A DNA stretch of 48,748 bases from Psilocybe azurescens (lineage: Eukaryota; Basidiomycota; Agaricomycetes; Agaricales; Agrocybaceae). Shown piece by piece: positions 1 to 11,165 of the stretch (positions are counted from its first letter, which is position 1; the number at the start of each line of letters is the position of its first letter). A model generated the notes under the pieces. It was not told where the DNA came from, searched no databases, and saw only the letters and a list, made by a program, of their open reading frames with translations. Made by a program: the position numbers and the translations under genes. The DNA is taken from positions 1-48,748 of the forward strand of contig JAJIRX010000760.1 of NCBI GenBank assembly GCA_023853785.1. The letters run 5' to 3'.

Positions 1-326
1 ACTGCATGTGGCACAAGCATGTGGCATGGTACACTGGGGGTCTTGGTTATGGATTAGCAATAGAGGGTGGTGGAGCGTAATGGTAGTACTTACTGAGGTA
101 CTGCCATTATTACGCTGCATGGGCACCGTTGCCAGTTCTTGTTACTGTCAGGTGGTGTCAGCTTTACTATATAAAAGGGAATGCTGGTACTTAGTATTAG
201 CATAGTGAGTGTGGGGCAGTGAAAATGGCATCAACAACATTGGGCATCATTGACAATTATGAGGGTAAGGGAACGGTGGTGGTGGTGGTGAAACCCGAAG
301 AACAAAAGTTGAACTTCACAAATCGC
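1..326. other. Non-coding left edge
   Basis: No reading frame here looks coding. A TATA-like TATATAAAAG lies at about 168-178, and the sequence just downstream has no long frame. The stretch ends at the 8-bp duplication CAAATCGC (319-326) that borders the first small hAT-like element. It could be the end of an older repeat that starts outside the window. Confidence 0.4.
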
Positions 327-645
327 TAGGCAACAGCATGGGTATTCCCGTATATATCGGCCCTTTTAGCCGCATTAAATCTTTGTAATACCATACACAT
401 GAATGTATATTTTTTACCCATTAAAAGAGTCTAAAAACAGCCAAATTGGTGGAGAAATGACTGAGATATGGCCTATTTTAATGCATTGCATACAATTGGC
501 CATAATTCACTCAGTTTTGGCTTAAAAATTACGCTTTTGGACTTGTTTTGAAGGTGACAGGTAGGATAATTTTTATCCGTAATTTTATCCGCACAATAAC
601 CGGCTATTAACCCGTACACAATACCCGAACCCATGCCGTTGCCTA
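327..645. mobile_element. Small non-autonomous hAT-like element (MITE), copy A
   Basis: The ends are inverted: left TAGGCAACAGCATGGGT, and right, read on the opposite strand, TAGGCAACGGCATGGGT, 16 of 17 matching. The flanks are CAAATCGC (319-326) and CAAATCAC (646-653), a 7/8 match to an 8-bp target duplication, the size made by hAT transposases. The 319-bp body has no coding frame. A related copy lies at about 1016-1333 in the same orientation. Confidence 0.8.
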
Positions 646-713
646 CAAATCACAGAAGTTCAACCTTTCACATGATGCATGGGAAAATTTCCCAAAACTG
701 ATATGATAATGAT

Positions 714-754
714 GTGACCAAATCTACGAGACGCGCCTCGTGAGATTTGGTCAC
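714..754. repeat. Short hairpin palindrome
   Basis: GTGACCAAATCT (714-725) is matched by its exact reverse complement at 743-754. Inner arms ACGAG (726-730) and CTCGT (737-741) extend the stem, with one bulged base and a 6-nt loop. It lies between two MITE copies. Function is unknown; it may be the relic of a foldback element. Confidence 0.6.
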
Positions 755-1015
755 GTCCCTTTAGGAAATACTGTCACAACCAAAACACATCCCATCTTGT
801 ATAAGTTGTACTAAAGGCAGTGTGAGTTATAGCAACAGTGCTTAATGAGAAGAATGTGGTAGTACATATCTTTCAGTTATCCAAGCTCTAAACAAGGATG
901 TGAGAATGTGGTGGGTGGTGGAATGTTGAAAGGAGTTCACTTCACCAGGAATGGCGTAAGTAAACAAAAGCACAAATGGAGATGTCATGTGATTTACATT
1001 ATTTATTTGCTTTCA

Positions 1016-1333
1016 AGGGCAACAGCATGTGTATTCCTGTGCGTATCGGCCCTATTATCCGTATCCAGCCCGTGTAATACCATACCCACGATCTGTGCAT
1101 GTTTACCAATCAAAAAGAGTTCAAAAATAGCCAAATCGGGCCAGAAATGACTGAGATATGGCCTATTTTAATACATTGCACAAAATTGGCTGTAACTTAC
1201 TCAGTTTTGGTTCAAAATTACGTTTTTGGGCTCGTTTTGAAGGGGACAAACACAATTTTTTTATCTGTAATTGTATCCGCGCTATGTCCGGCTATCAACC
1301 CGTACAGAATACCCAAACCTGTGCCGTTGTCTA
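1016..1333. mobile_element. Small non-autonomous hAT-like element (MITE), copy B
   Basis: The left end reads GGGCAACAGCATGTGTATTC and the right end, reversed, TAGACAACGGCACAGGT. These resemble the ends of copy A. Shared internal blocks include the CATGGGTATTC/CATGTGTATTC start, the GAGATATGGCCTATTTTAAT core and the TTTTGAAGG stretch. No clear 8-bp duplication is visible (flanks GCTTTCAA and GGTTCAAA), so this copy is older or its ends are misplaced by a few bases. Confidence 0.6.
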
Positions 1334-1483
1334 GGTTCAAATTGAATTTGCCTTTTTGCATATCTTTTCTTACCGGCAGCTACTATTTTCCTGCAATCAC
1401 CAGGCCCTGTGCCCTGTCTTATTCCATTATCTTTTAAATATCATGTTGTAGATGTAGTCTATTAAATTAGCTATGTACTTATC

Positions 1484-2338
1484 TAAGGAATGGCACGCAT
1501 TTTGAGCCCGTGCGAGTTATGGGTAACGGTACACACGGGTACGGGTACGGGTAACGATTTTAGTACGCGCGAGATTTCAAACGAGCTCTAGAACGTCCCA
1601 AACGGTTGAGAATTGAGTGAGATAGAAAGGAAGCCATGAAATTCACTATTTCTGATCTATCTCCCTCATTTTTCAACCGCTCAGGTTGTTTTTGGGCTCG
1701 TTTTGACTAGGGATGCACACCGTACCGTATACGGTATACAGCCGTAAAATGACGGTTGGGTTATGGGATACGGGCTACCCATATACCATAGCTGTACTTG
1801 AAATTTTTTTTACCTCAATGGGATGGTACGGGTACCAATATGGCCGAAAATGGTGTATACGGTAGGGATGCAGACATATAATTAATTAGTACATAAAATC
1901 GGCACAATTAGTAGATTAAAGTGCAAAATATCTACCACCTTAACTTTGGGACAAGAAAATAGAGATTTACTATATGTATACTTCGTTAATGTGTAGACTT
2001 GTTGAAGACTTAGTTATCAGTCCCGTTCAAATCGACTTCAGTGCCTGTGATGTACATAGGATAAAAATAGATTACAATGACGGCTATATACAGCCGTATA
2101 CGGCCGCTTCTCATACGGTGCTTTACGGGTATCCTCTGTACCGTCGGCCATACCGTAAAAATATAATTTTGGGGCCAACGGGACGGGTTCAGTGACTGTA
2201 TGTATGGCACCCATAAAGCCGTCAATACGGTGACGGTGTGCATCCCTAGTTTTGACAGGTAAACCCGCTGGATTGCGGGTAGGGCTCGCCAAGGGTATGG
2301 GTACAGGTATAGCACGAGGTTACCTGTGCCATTCCCTA
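1484..2338. mobile_element. hAT-like element, outer member of a nested pair
   Basis: The ends are TAAGGAATGGCAC on the left and, reversed, TAGGGAATGGCAC on the right. The flanks are a perfect 8-bp duplication, TACTTATC, at 1476-1483 and 2339-2346. Without the inner insertion the element is about 306 bp and non-coding. It shares the TTTGGGCTCGTTTTGA block with the MITE copies at 327 and 1016, so the three belong to one group. Subterminal ACGGGT repeats are visible at about 1535-1555. Confidence 0.85.
1708..2248. mobile_element. hAT-like element inserted inside the outer element
   Basis: The perfect terminal inverted repeat is TAGGGATGCACACCGT at 1708-1723 and 2233-2248. The flanks are a perfect 8-bp duplication GTTTTGAC, at 1700-1707 and 2249-2256. 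The 541-bp body is AT-rich, with many GTATAC/CCGTA subterminal motifs and no transposase. The target base sequence is the GTTTTGA block of the outer element, which gives the order of insertion: outer first, then this one. Confidence 0.88.
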
Positions 2339-3047
2339 TACTTATCTAAGATTTAATAATGCTATGCTCAGAAATTTCAAGAATGCTTTGTGGTAATTTA
2401 GAATTTTTAGAAGACTCATAGAGAGCTTCAGAGAAATTTGAAATCTTGCAAAGACTGCTGAAAGCTTTGAGGAATCAGACTATTTCCAAAGACCACAAAG
2501 ATGTCCCAAAGCAGCCTAGAGTGATAAATGTGCTTTATAAAGGTTGTAATTACCTAAGACATTCTCAGGGCAAATCCCTTTTCCTGATGAGGCAGCGGCA
2601 AATGCAAAAGGAAAGATAATGAGAATGGAAATAACATACCCAAAAACGTCAGAAGGGTGCAAAGTAAGCCATTTATTGAACAGTTTATTCCAGCACTCAA
2701 TCCATCCTCTATCGAAAGATCCAGCTCAGCAGAAAAGCCAAAAGTCATACCTACTACTACACAACGTTCAACTCGTAGTACAGGAAACTTGGACCTGGCC
2801 ACCAAAACATTTGTACACTAGTTACATCACCATGGCCACCTTTATCTACTAATATACTCCTGATAGTCCATTGTCGGCCCCCATTCCTGTTGAAGAAAGT
2901 ACCGTCATCCTTCAAGGCGGCAAACTGGCAAAACCATCGAAATTCTAGACATATGTATGACCTAAAAGTGAATAGACATAGTATACGCAAATAGTAGTAT
3001 CTAAAGAATTCATTTTGAATAATGTATTTAATATTTGCGCCTACTAG

Positions 3048-3104
3048 GGTTCGAACTTGGAAGTCATGGGGCGAGACTACTATAAGGTTGTGATCACTCA
3101 ATCA
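3048..3104 (-). repeat. tRNA-like A and B boxes, possible SINE relic
   Basis: Read on the minus strand, TGATTGAGTGATC (about 3091-3103) resembles a pol III A box, and GTTCGAACC (3048-3056) is a perfect B box about 35-40 bases downstream, the spacing seen in tRNA genes. The T-arm stem does not pair well, so this is not an intact tRNA gene. A tRNA-derived SINE or tRNA pseudogene is the simplest reading. Confidence 0.4.
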
Positions 3105-3305
3105 ACATTTTGCAATTGCTTTGCACACATTTTAGCTGAACTTATAACATTGAGGGAAAGGCCTGGAAGACAAAAATACTCAAGTATGACACAGGTTAAA
3201 AAACCCTAGTAACACACAGAGCGAAAGCCGCTTTGATCTTTACCAGGCTGCATATATTGACTGAAACCCAGCCCGACATATTTAGGAAAATATATTCATC
3301 TAGCA

Positions 3306-3315
3306 GGATTCGAAC
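3306..3315 (-). repeat. Second B-box-like sequence
   Basis: GTTCGAATCC on the minus strand fits the pol III B-box consensus. It is in the same orientation as the tRNA-like relic 250 bp to the left. No matching A box or tRNA fold is seen, so this may be chance or a decayed second SINE copy. Confidence 0.25.
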
Positions 3316-3713
3316 TCGGAACATCTATTTTTGAACATTATGGTCCAGACCCGCCCCAGACCCGCCCGGAAAAATCCATCAAGACTGGTCATCAATATTA
3401 CACACCTATATTGCACCCAAACGCCATCAATCTAATTATGACACTAACCCTGCCTATTTATAAACGTCATCCAGAAGAGCCCAGTGTAATCCACCCCGCC
3501 GTCCCCGCATTTTCCTGTGCAAGCGCCTGTAGTAGCATTAGATATATTAATAGAATGCAGTTACCCACTTTAACACGTCCAAAATAAGCTAAAATGATCT
3601 AAAACCAAGTCCAAAACGATTTTTTCACCCCTGCGGGGCCAAATGCTATTTATTTACATCTATTGTCCGGCACCAGCCCATCTGCCAGCGCCAGGCTGCT
3701 CATACATCAAATT

Positions 3714-3733
3714 GGGCAGTTGGGCAACTGCCC
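3714..3733. repeat. Perfect 9+2+9 palindrome
   Basis: GGGCAGTTG and CAACTGCCC flank two bases. The related half GGGCAACTG recurs at about 3753. There is no gene nearby. Confidence 0.5.
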
Positions 3734-4870
3734 ACCAGAACACATAACATGTTTTGGGCAACTGCTGGGGGTATTATATTAAAATAGCCTACATGGCTGC
3801 TCTTATAACCCCAACCACATCACCATCCCTTGAAATAATTACGCCAACACCTTCAATTTTATGCGCACGTCCACCCCTTCGACTGCCCGCAATAAACACA
3901 TGTTAAGCCCTGCGTTCGGCCATTACTTGATACATCTCCTCCACATTTTTCTGCACTAGAATCTTGAGGTTACGAAAAATACAAGAGTATCGAAACAGAG
4001 ACATACAGAGGTTTGCATTGTTTGAGGTCGAAGGGGTAGAATAAAGGGAAATTATTCGCTCGATTTCACCACACTGACAGAAGAAACCCAAGCGAGCTGC
4101 AAGGCATTGGATAGACTGTTGGGTAAGGTCTCTGGTACTGTATAGCAGACATTATGCTTTCAATGTGTTAGTTTTAATTTAGACTTGCTGCAGAGTGAGC
4201 CAAGAGGTGTCAGATCCACCGATCGCGGCCGTCAGATTCAACCATGACAAAGCACAACCGGTCATTTCCGAGGGTCGGCATTCCAACGGCGTGGCCCATT
4301 GCCATCAAATTTCAACCAACTCCGCCACGTCCCAACTGTGGTAACTCTAAGACTGTCGTTCTGAACGCAAAACAACAGGTTTTTAAAGTTTGAAGTCACA
4401 TATATGTAAGTATCGGGTCTGTAAATGCAACCCAAGGAATTTCATTACAAGTTCAGCCCAAAAAGTCATGGCTGAAACAGGCTACAGCAAACCAGAGGTC
4501 AGAATCAAGGATAACGTCTCAAAGAAAGACATCACCATTGTGCAGTAGTCTGATCTGAGAAGCAAGAAGATATCTGAATGAAGTTAACAGACGAAGCAGT
4601 ACTCAAGTTTTGACAAAACGAAGGTGATAAAACAGATTGATATAGGACATATGATACACTATGTACATCATCAGCTTGCCATGATATAAAGGATATGTTG
4701 GTGTGGACGCGATTGGAAATACGCGTCCGACCGTCAGAGGCGACAGGAGTCAAGAGTCAAAAGAATCTCTCGTGTCGCTTGTCGATTCTGCACCAAATGC
4801 CGGACTTGCCGAAGCTTCCAACTTTGAGTCTTGCCGTTCGCTTGCCTTGCTTATGTGGCTATCCCTTTTT

Positions 4871-4893
4871 GGGGGTGGGTAGTACCCACCCCC
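4871..4893. repeat. Perfect 11+1+11 palindrome
   Basis: GGGGGTGGGTA is followed by one base and then its exact reverse complement. It is strongly GC-rich within a mixed region and could form a cruciform. A second, weaker hairpin (TTGGAGTG/CACTCCAA) lies about 45 bases downstream. No gene start is recognised near either one. Confidence 0.5.
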
Positions 4894-7289
4894 CCGCGGA
4901 GAGATATGGTCGCGATCGGTGGATCTGACACCTCTTGGAGTGAGCACTTTCACACTCCAATTTCTTGCTCTACACGAACCAAATATATCTTCAGTTTCCC
5001 CTATCTAATATAATAAATGATATCTAAGGTATACCGGGGTATCGGAATGCAATATATTCCATCCAGGTCAGTGTTAAATCAGAGTCCAATTGCGAACAAT
5101 TTGGTAATTAGCGCTGGCCTATGCGGCTGGTCCGAGTCGCTCTTCGCAGTGGTGGGAATCCACCATATCATGGGCATGGGTGTACACGCATAGGGATGGC
5201 GATGCCAACACTGCCGGAAATAGCTTCATGATTTATATTGAATCTACTTATTTGGAAGTTGGGTTTGCTAAAGTTAGGATAACTTACACTGCTACTACGT
5301 CAACTGCAAGCAAACTGCAAGCCGTCTTGAAGGCTGAGTAAGAGTTATGCCACCGAAAGGGGTTAAAAGTTTGCGACAAAAACGTTTCACGTGACCGATC
5401 CCTGGCTTTCTTCCTTTTCTTTTCGTCATGCTAACGTTCGTCAATTTATTGGCGCTAGAATTGGAAAATAAAAATTCAACTGAGTCCGCGTGAAATCCTT
5501 TGAAAGTGACACCGATCCTACCTCCAATATGCACTCCGACTCGCATTCATATCCCGCAAAAACCTTTCCGTCATCCCTTTCCCCCTTGTCTCCGTCATCC
5601 CTTTCCCCTTCCTCTCTTCCTACACGCGCGCACGCCGCCTTACGATCTTCCTGGGAACATACCCGGGCCTCGTGAAAACTGTGATGAAGATCCAGAAGTG
5701 GAGTAGCATTGCGACGTTTGCGTTTAGCCGACGCATGGGTTCTGGAGTGCATGGGATGCAGCTATCGTGGAGGGAGGAGGATAAGTTTGTGGTTGTTGGA
5801 AAGGACGTAGAGTGGTTGGTTGATGTTTGTGTGTGTGGAGGTGTGCTTTGGTATTCAAGCGTTGGTCTCATAGTCTAATTTCTCCTCGCTGCGCAGGCAC
5901 ATCTAGATCTTCACCGATGCACGCACCCAAGCAAGCATGTTCACGATCGCTGCCTGTAGGCTTTTGAACGAACGCCTCTACGCGATCCGGTTCAGACTCC
6001 GCGTAAAATTCCAATCTACTCCCACATTCTCTGCCGCTTTCGCAAAATCCCATCCCCGGAGCTACCACAGGCCCTAACACCACTCCACCAATCGCATATA
6101 CACCCGCATCCCGATCTACGTGTACGTCCACCCGCCACTGCCCAGCGCGCGACCTGGACTTGGCTTTGAGTCAATTATTTTAGCGACGCAAAACTATGTC
6201 GACTTGTAGACAATACCGCAGAACAGGAGACCCCATTTTCAATCCAGGTTCGAGCTGTCCCCATCTCTTCCCCTCTAGAGTCTCCGCTTATGATCTCGAC
6301 TTCAATTTCACTTTCTATCAACAGCTTTCCTCTTGTTCGCAGAAGTCTCCCACTCTTTCCGCATGGTATTTTCGGACCTCGTCTTGTGGGCGCACTGTTC
6401 GAGAACCTCGTCATATCCTGCTGTTTCAAACAGTAATAGGCAATCCGCGTTGCATCTGCACTATTCGTTTAAAAGGTCGACTTCTAGTCGATGCCCGGTC
6501 CAGCTCCTAATCTTCAATCATCCAATATTCATCGCTCATCCCTATCGCTTAGCCTCACTATTCTGTCACTTTGGGAATCTTTCTACAAAAGTTTTTCAGT
6601 TGTCCGATAACGATCGCCACATTTCTGTGTAAATATTCTAATCAAGTATGTGCTACTCTCCCCGTCATTTGTCTGTGGTTGATCCATGCTCTGTTTACAT
6701 TCCATCTCAACCCCTGTCCTCTGCCGTTCGACCATACCTATATCATAATCACACCCGGCCGTGACGATGTACGCTTTTATTTTCCTCAGGGCATACATGG
6801 AATCCTATTTGACCCTCCTAGGAGAATAATGACGTTACTCTGATGAAAATATTCACTTTCCAGGCTCAGATATTGGCATGTGTCAAGCGGCCCTTTCGTC
6901 AAGCTAATACGATGTTCTCTTCGCTTCCCTGCATTGCTCTTTGTTTGTGTATATATATCGCCGCCGTTCTGATAAGTATGCAGTATCTGTTACGATACGC
7001 AGAGCTCGATATCCCATCTTTCATCGCCTCACCTCATTTTGATACTCGAGGTGCTTTGGAGTATCGACTCTCCAGGCGAGTCAAGCGACTGTATGTTTAA
7101 TTGCTGGAACAGGAGTTGCGTTCTTTCCGCACATTTGAAGTTACATCTACCCTTTTCTACATGGTACACAAGCGTGTTCTAAGTATGCAAGCACAACCTC
7201 GCGCATACCCCAACTTATGCTACTATCGACGCTCATACCCTTGACTGAAACGTAGAGGACTCATCAAATGCTACCGTCCACTTCTTTCA

Positions 7290-10200
7290 TCAGAGGGCTT
7301 TGTCTTGGTCGGAGTCAATCATTGTTAACTATGACTCGCCTTCATCTGTTGTATAGGCATCATCTGTATGAACTACGTGCCTCTCAGGTCTTCTGACGTC
7401 CTGTAATGCTCTCTTAGATTCACGAGTCCTGAGCCCCGACAGCCAGTCTTTTAATGAGTCAAGCTCTGGGAATGAGAGGGAAGAGCGGTCGTACTTCTGT
7501 ACGATAAAAATGAGTACGATAAAAACTGTAGAGTTACCCTTCTAACATACCTTCAAGAAATCTATAGTTGGAGAGCAGAAACCTAATGGTGGTCTCCATT
7601 GATGGCGAGGATGTATCCTGGAACACAAGTAACGCAGTGCACGTAGCGCATTCAAGTTCTGCTGTGCCAGAATCGCATAAGGCAGACACTTGATGAACGG
7701 TAGAAAACATTTCCTTGTGATTATTTTCTAGTACGAATGTCCCTCGAAAATGGTGCTCAGCACAGCGTATTGATTTTTACGAGCATGGTGAGAAGGAATG
7801 CGGCTAGATGAGGATACCAGTCGGAAGGGACGAGGACTGAGCTAAGTCCCTCTCTCGCAAACACTTGTTCGTCGAACTCAGATATCCATCCGTGAAAGCT
7901 ATAACCATTGAAATCAGCAATCGGAAGCTCCGATTGATCCAAAGGGTTCTCCTCGATGGGGGATTAGATGTAAAGAAACAGATGGAACAGAGTCGCTATC
8001 GCTATACATCCAAAGATTAGAGAAATATGCGTCTGTGAAGTGCAGCAAATAGGCGATTTCAAATATTCTTTTTGCAGCGCATAGCATTGTTTGAGGAAGG
8101 CTACTATCGTGATCTCCGATAACGTCTCTGTTTGGTCCGGTCAGGTACAGATAGCAGGGATAAATTAGTGACCCCGGTGTACGATTGTATTGGCACTCAC
8201 CATCTGCCTGTTAAACCAGCCTAAAACTCCCAATACCAAATCAATCGAGTATTTGTCGCATAAACGATCCCAGAAAGATGTATCCATTACGATGTTGAAT
8301 ATCCCCATTTTTTTCGGATCTTCAAAATATTCTTTGGAGTGTATGTCGGAAATTCGACTGTATCGTAGGAAGCGGTCGGCAGTATCCACGAACTTCCGTC
8401 GGTTTTGAACCAACAATTGTTCATTATTGGTGAAGAATATCCTATTAAAGTGCTGCGCACTGAGACTTACTATCTGATGGTCCCATGCTGCAACACGATG
8501 ATTTTCCTGACAATGGAGTTGAACCTTACGACGAAAGGCCAAAAAGACTGGACCTATAGTATTTATATAGCCTAAATAGCCTCTTTCACTGCGGTAGAAA
8601 TCAAGATATACCAAGTCAGGGAGGTATTGGAGATCAGATATAATGGTATCCTGCCCGATATTCATTGATTCCGAGATATTCTCGATGCTATGCACTGAAG
8701 CGACCAAAGATTCAGAACTGTATAAATTGTTGAGTTTTTGGACGATCGGTCCATGATCTGCTTCGCTGAAATTGTATGAGCAATGGTGAGAACATCTGTG
8801 AGAGACTGAAGTAGATGTCGGTGCGCTGTACGCCCCTTTGGACCGTCGAAGGCCAGCACAGATTTCAGGTCGGAAACAAGAAGCAAGACAGCGCTCGTAA
8901 ACCAGTAAACATGACTTGGTTCGGCGACATGCAAAGGATTCCGAGCGGAGATCGTGTGAAGGCCTTCGCAAAGTTTCTCTAATGAATCGACAATGGATCT
9001 GGCATCGCGTCCGATGCCTGACGACATATTCCCAAGTCTAGAGAGCATCCCACGATAGGATGATAGCCCGATCGTGTCAGAAATGTATATGTCAGTATCT
9101 TTGTATATTTTGAATAAACAAAAATGCTAAGGCACTTACCTTGCTATAGTACGATGGACCCGTGGACTATCCTGAGCGATGTCGACCCCGAGCTTGAGCA
9201 TGGCGTACACAAACTCATAACGAAGGGCTCTGAGATCAGTTGCATACTCTCCTGACCTCGACTCATCCTCGAGAAATTCCCTGAACGATAGGCGACAGAA
9301 CGAGATCCATGGCTCTTGCAATGGAGACCCGAAGATCGGCTCTAGCACACGGAACTCCACGGAGTACTCAGCCTTGGATATCCTGATCAAGGAGCTCAAG
9401 GCCCTCAACACGAGTTGAATTTCTCCGGAGCCAACTCCCAGGATTTCCTGGATGTTTTTTTTTGCAGAAATGGAGCAAGAGACCACCAAAGACACGTTTC
9501 ATTGTGTCTGGTCGAGGATATCCTGACAGGATGGTGGCGTAGAGTTTATCAAAATCCGAAAATGCGGAAGCGCGATGTGTTCCAGGCGGCGTCAATATCC
9601 GGACTTGTTCTCGGGGTCGCAAAAATTGGATGAGGCACCAACAAATTCCAGGACAGTGGATGCGTAGATATACTGGCCTGAAGCACTACCTCACAAATCG
9701 CCCAATGATAGGATCTGCAGGCCAAGGACGCGGGGTAGCAGACATTATTCCAACATTTTCCTCGTAAATCGTGTTGAATCCCTCTCGAAGATACTTCTCA
9801 ATACCAACATCCGTGTCCTTGTCGTCTCGTAGACAGAGCGGTTTTGTAGCGTGTACCAGAGGTCCGACTTCGAATGAATCGGATATCTAATACTCGGGGC
9901 GACTAACAATGGGAAATCGGAGGAGGATATTGTGCTCTATGATCTCCTTGGATAAGAGTGATATACTTTCGGACTGCATTCGTTTCGACCCAGCGCATTC
10001 GTCCAAACCGTCGATAAGGATTGTAGGGCTGTGCGCAGGCCAATCATTAACGCGTAGTAATGGCTCTATGATAAGGTATCGGAGCTGGACGTCGATGGAT
10101 TTCGTTGGAAGAGTGGGATTATCAAGCATAGCAGCGTCAATTTGGGCACGAAAGGATGGGAAATTGATGGCGAGCTGGTATGAAATTGTTGAGAATAACT

Positions 10201-10734
10201 TGTTCCCATCCCCACGTCTAATGGCATCCTTGGCGAAGAAGAAGCTCCCAGCATATTTGCTATCCTTTGAGATCTCCTGCAGCTGAACGGCAACTGAATG
10301 TGCGATAGCAGATTTGCCGGCTCCCGCTGGTCCGGTGAGCCAAGCGCCCGTTCCTTGGGAGTAGGGTCGTCGACCCAGCTGAGTATAGTGCTGATTATCT
10401 TCTCGCGAGTGCCGGAGTGGCATTTCGGGGGAGGGAACCGTTCGGCAGAGTTATACATGGCATCAGCTGCGATATGCTGCTCCGGAATGTGCAGTCCTAT
10501 CGCTCCAGAATCAGTGTAAATACTCAGTATATGCTATCTACTCCGCTCACCTAGGTCTCTTCCTCCGTCGTAGTAGTTCCCTTCTATTTGTCGAAAGCTC
10601 CCGCCAGTAATTGTGAAATTTCTCGCGCCTTGGAAGCACCTGCATACCCGAGTTGAGTGTGCGATGAGAGCGTATTGCGGAATATTTTTCATCTTCAGGC
10701 ATCGAACTATAGCTTTGTGAAGGAAGAACTTCAA
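7290..10734 (-). pseudogene. NACHT-domain NLR-like protein, copy 1 (broken)
   Basis: Fungal STAND NTPases of this kind act in non-self recognition and cell death; that role is family knowledge, not shown here. Exon 1 (start at 10734, or at 10692, which aligns with copy 2) encodes QGARNFTITGGSFRQIEGN. A 48-bp intron (10503-10550) follows. The NACHT domain has Walker A GPAGAGKS and Walker B TILIDGLDEC (about 10.33 and 10.03 kb). The C-terminal half has no WD40, ankyrin or TPR repeats that I can see; it matches only copy 2. Breaks: one T missing before the P-loop at about 10,344, TGG to TAG at 9887-9889, a shift in an A-run at about 9,455, and others at 8.7-8.9 kb. The equivalent of the copy 2 stop codon is at 7290-7292. 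It is paralogous to 31,805-35,308 over the full length. Confidence 0.82.
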
Positions 10735-11165
10735 GAGTTAGAGTTTTGCCATCAAAAGGGGCTACTATTTGGGGAAGAGAAGTTACACGTGACGGATCCT
10801 AACCAGTCATCTGTAACGTTTTTGCCTAAAACGGAATATGCCGGAATCGCACACGGCACAACCGTTGGACTACTTATCTGTCCCGAGATAAGTCCAGGCT
10901 TTGACGTTACAACACTCAGATAGTCACACCCGTTACGCCAGTACATGTTTCCTGGGGCGGCCGTGGACTTCATGAATTTGGTTGCAGAAAATCGTACCGA
11001 ACCAATCTGGCCGTCCCTTCACTTCTCCACTTAGTCTCTCTCCCACTCTATTCTCATCCAGCCAAGAGATCTCTTTGCCGTGTTTCACACTTCAGGCACT
11101 TTCATTTGCGCGCAACACCGTCTACGCCTACTCACAACAAACTCACAAGGCTCTCGCTACACAGG
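10735..11165. other. Divergent intergenic region between NLR copy 1 and the ArgRS relic
   Basis: About 430 bases separate the two divergent starts. The sequence just upstream of NLR copy 1 does not match that upstream of copy 2, so the duplication ends near the start codon. CACGTG occurs at about 10,787 within TTACACGTGACGGATCC, and a near match, TTTCACGTGACCGATCC, lies at about 5,386. CT-rich stretches at 11,030-11,160 precede the ArgRS start, as is common in fungal promoters. Confidence 0.4.

Larger units (their letters stand above)
2347..7289. other. Long stretch without a convincing gene
   Basis: Frames here are short, lack recognisable motifs and are not joined by plausible introns into anything I know. 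The best candidate for a coding relic is the plus strand at about 5640-5825 (frame containing GSGVHGMQLSWREEDK), followed by a possible intron ending GCGCAG at about 5896. A second is the plus strand at 2600-2815 (frame containing PFIEQFIPALNP). Neither is identified. The GC content rises at 5.5-6.4 kb. tRNA-like boxes and palindromes are listed separately. Confidence 0.4.

Noticed and set aside
908..1437. Plus-strand open frames across the MITE copies
   Set aside because: They run over element borders, share no protein motif and follow from AT-rich repeat sequence.
5441..6131. Several overlapping frames on both strands, one with a stretch FWIFITVFTRPGYVP resembling part of a DHHC palmitoyltransferase
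   Set aside because: No DHHC motif or further family blocks follow, and opposite-strand frames look equally good. GC-rich sequence alone explains long frames.
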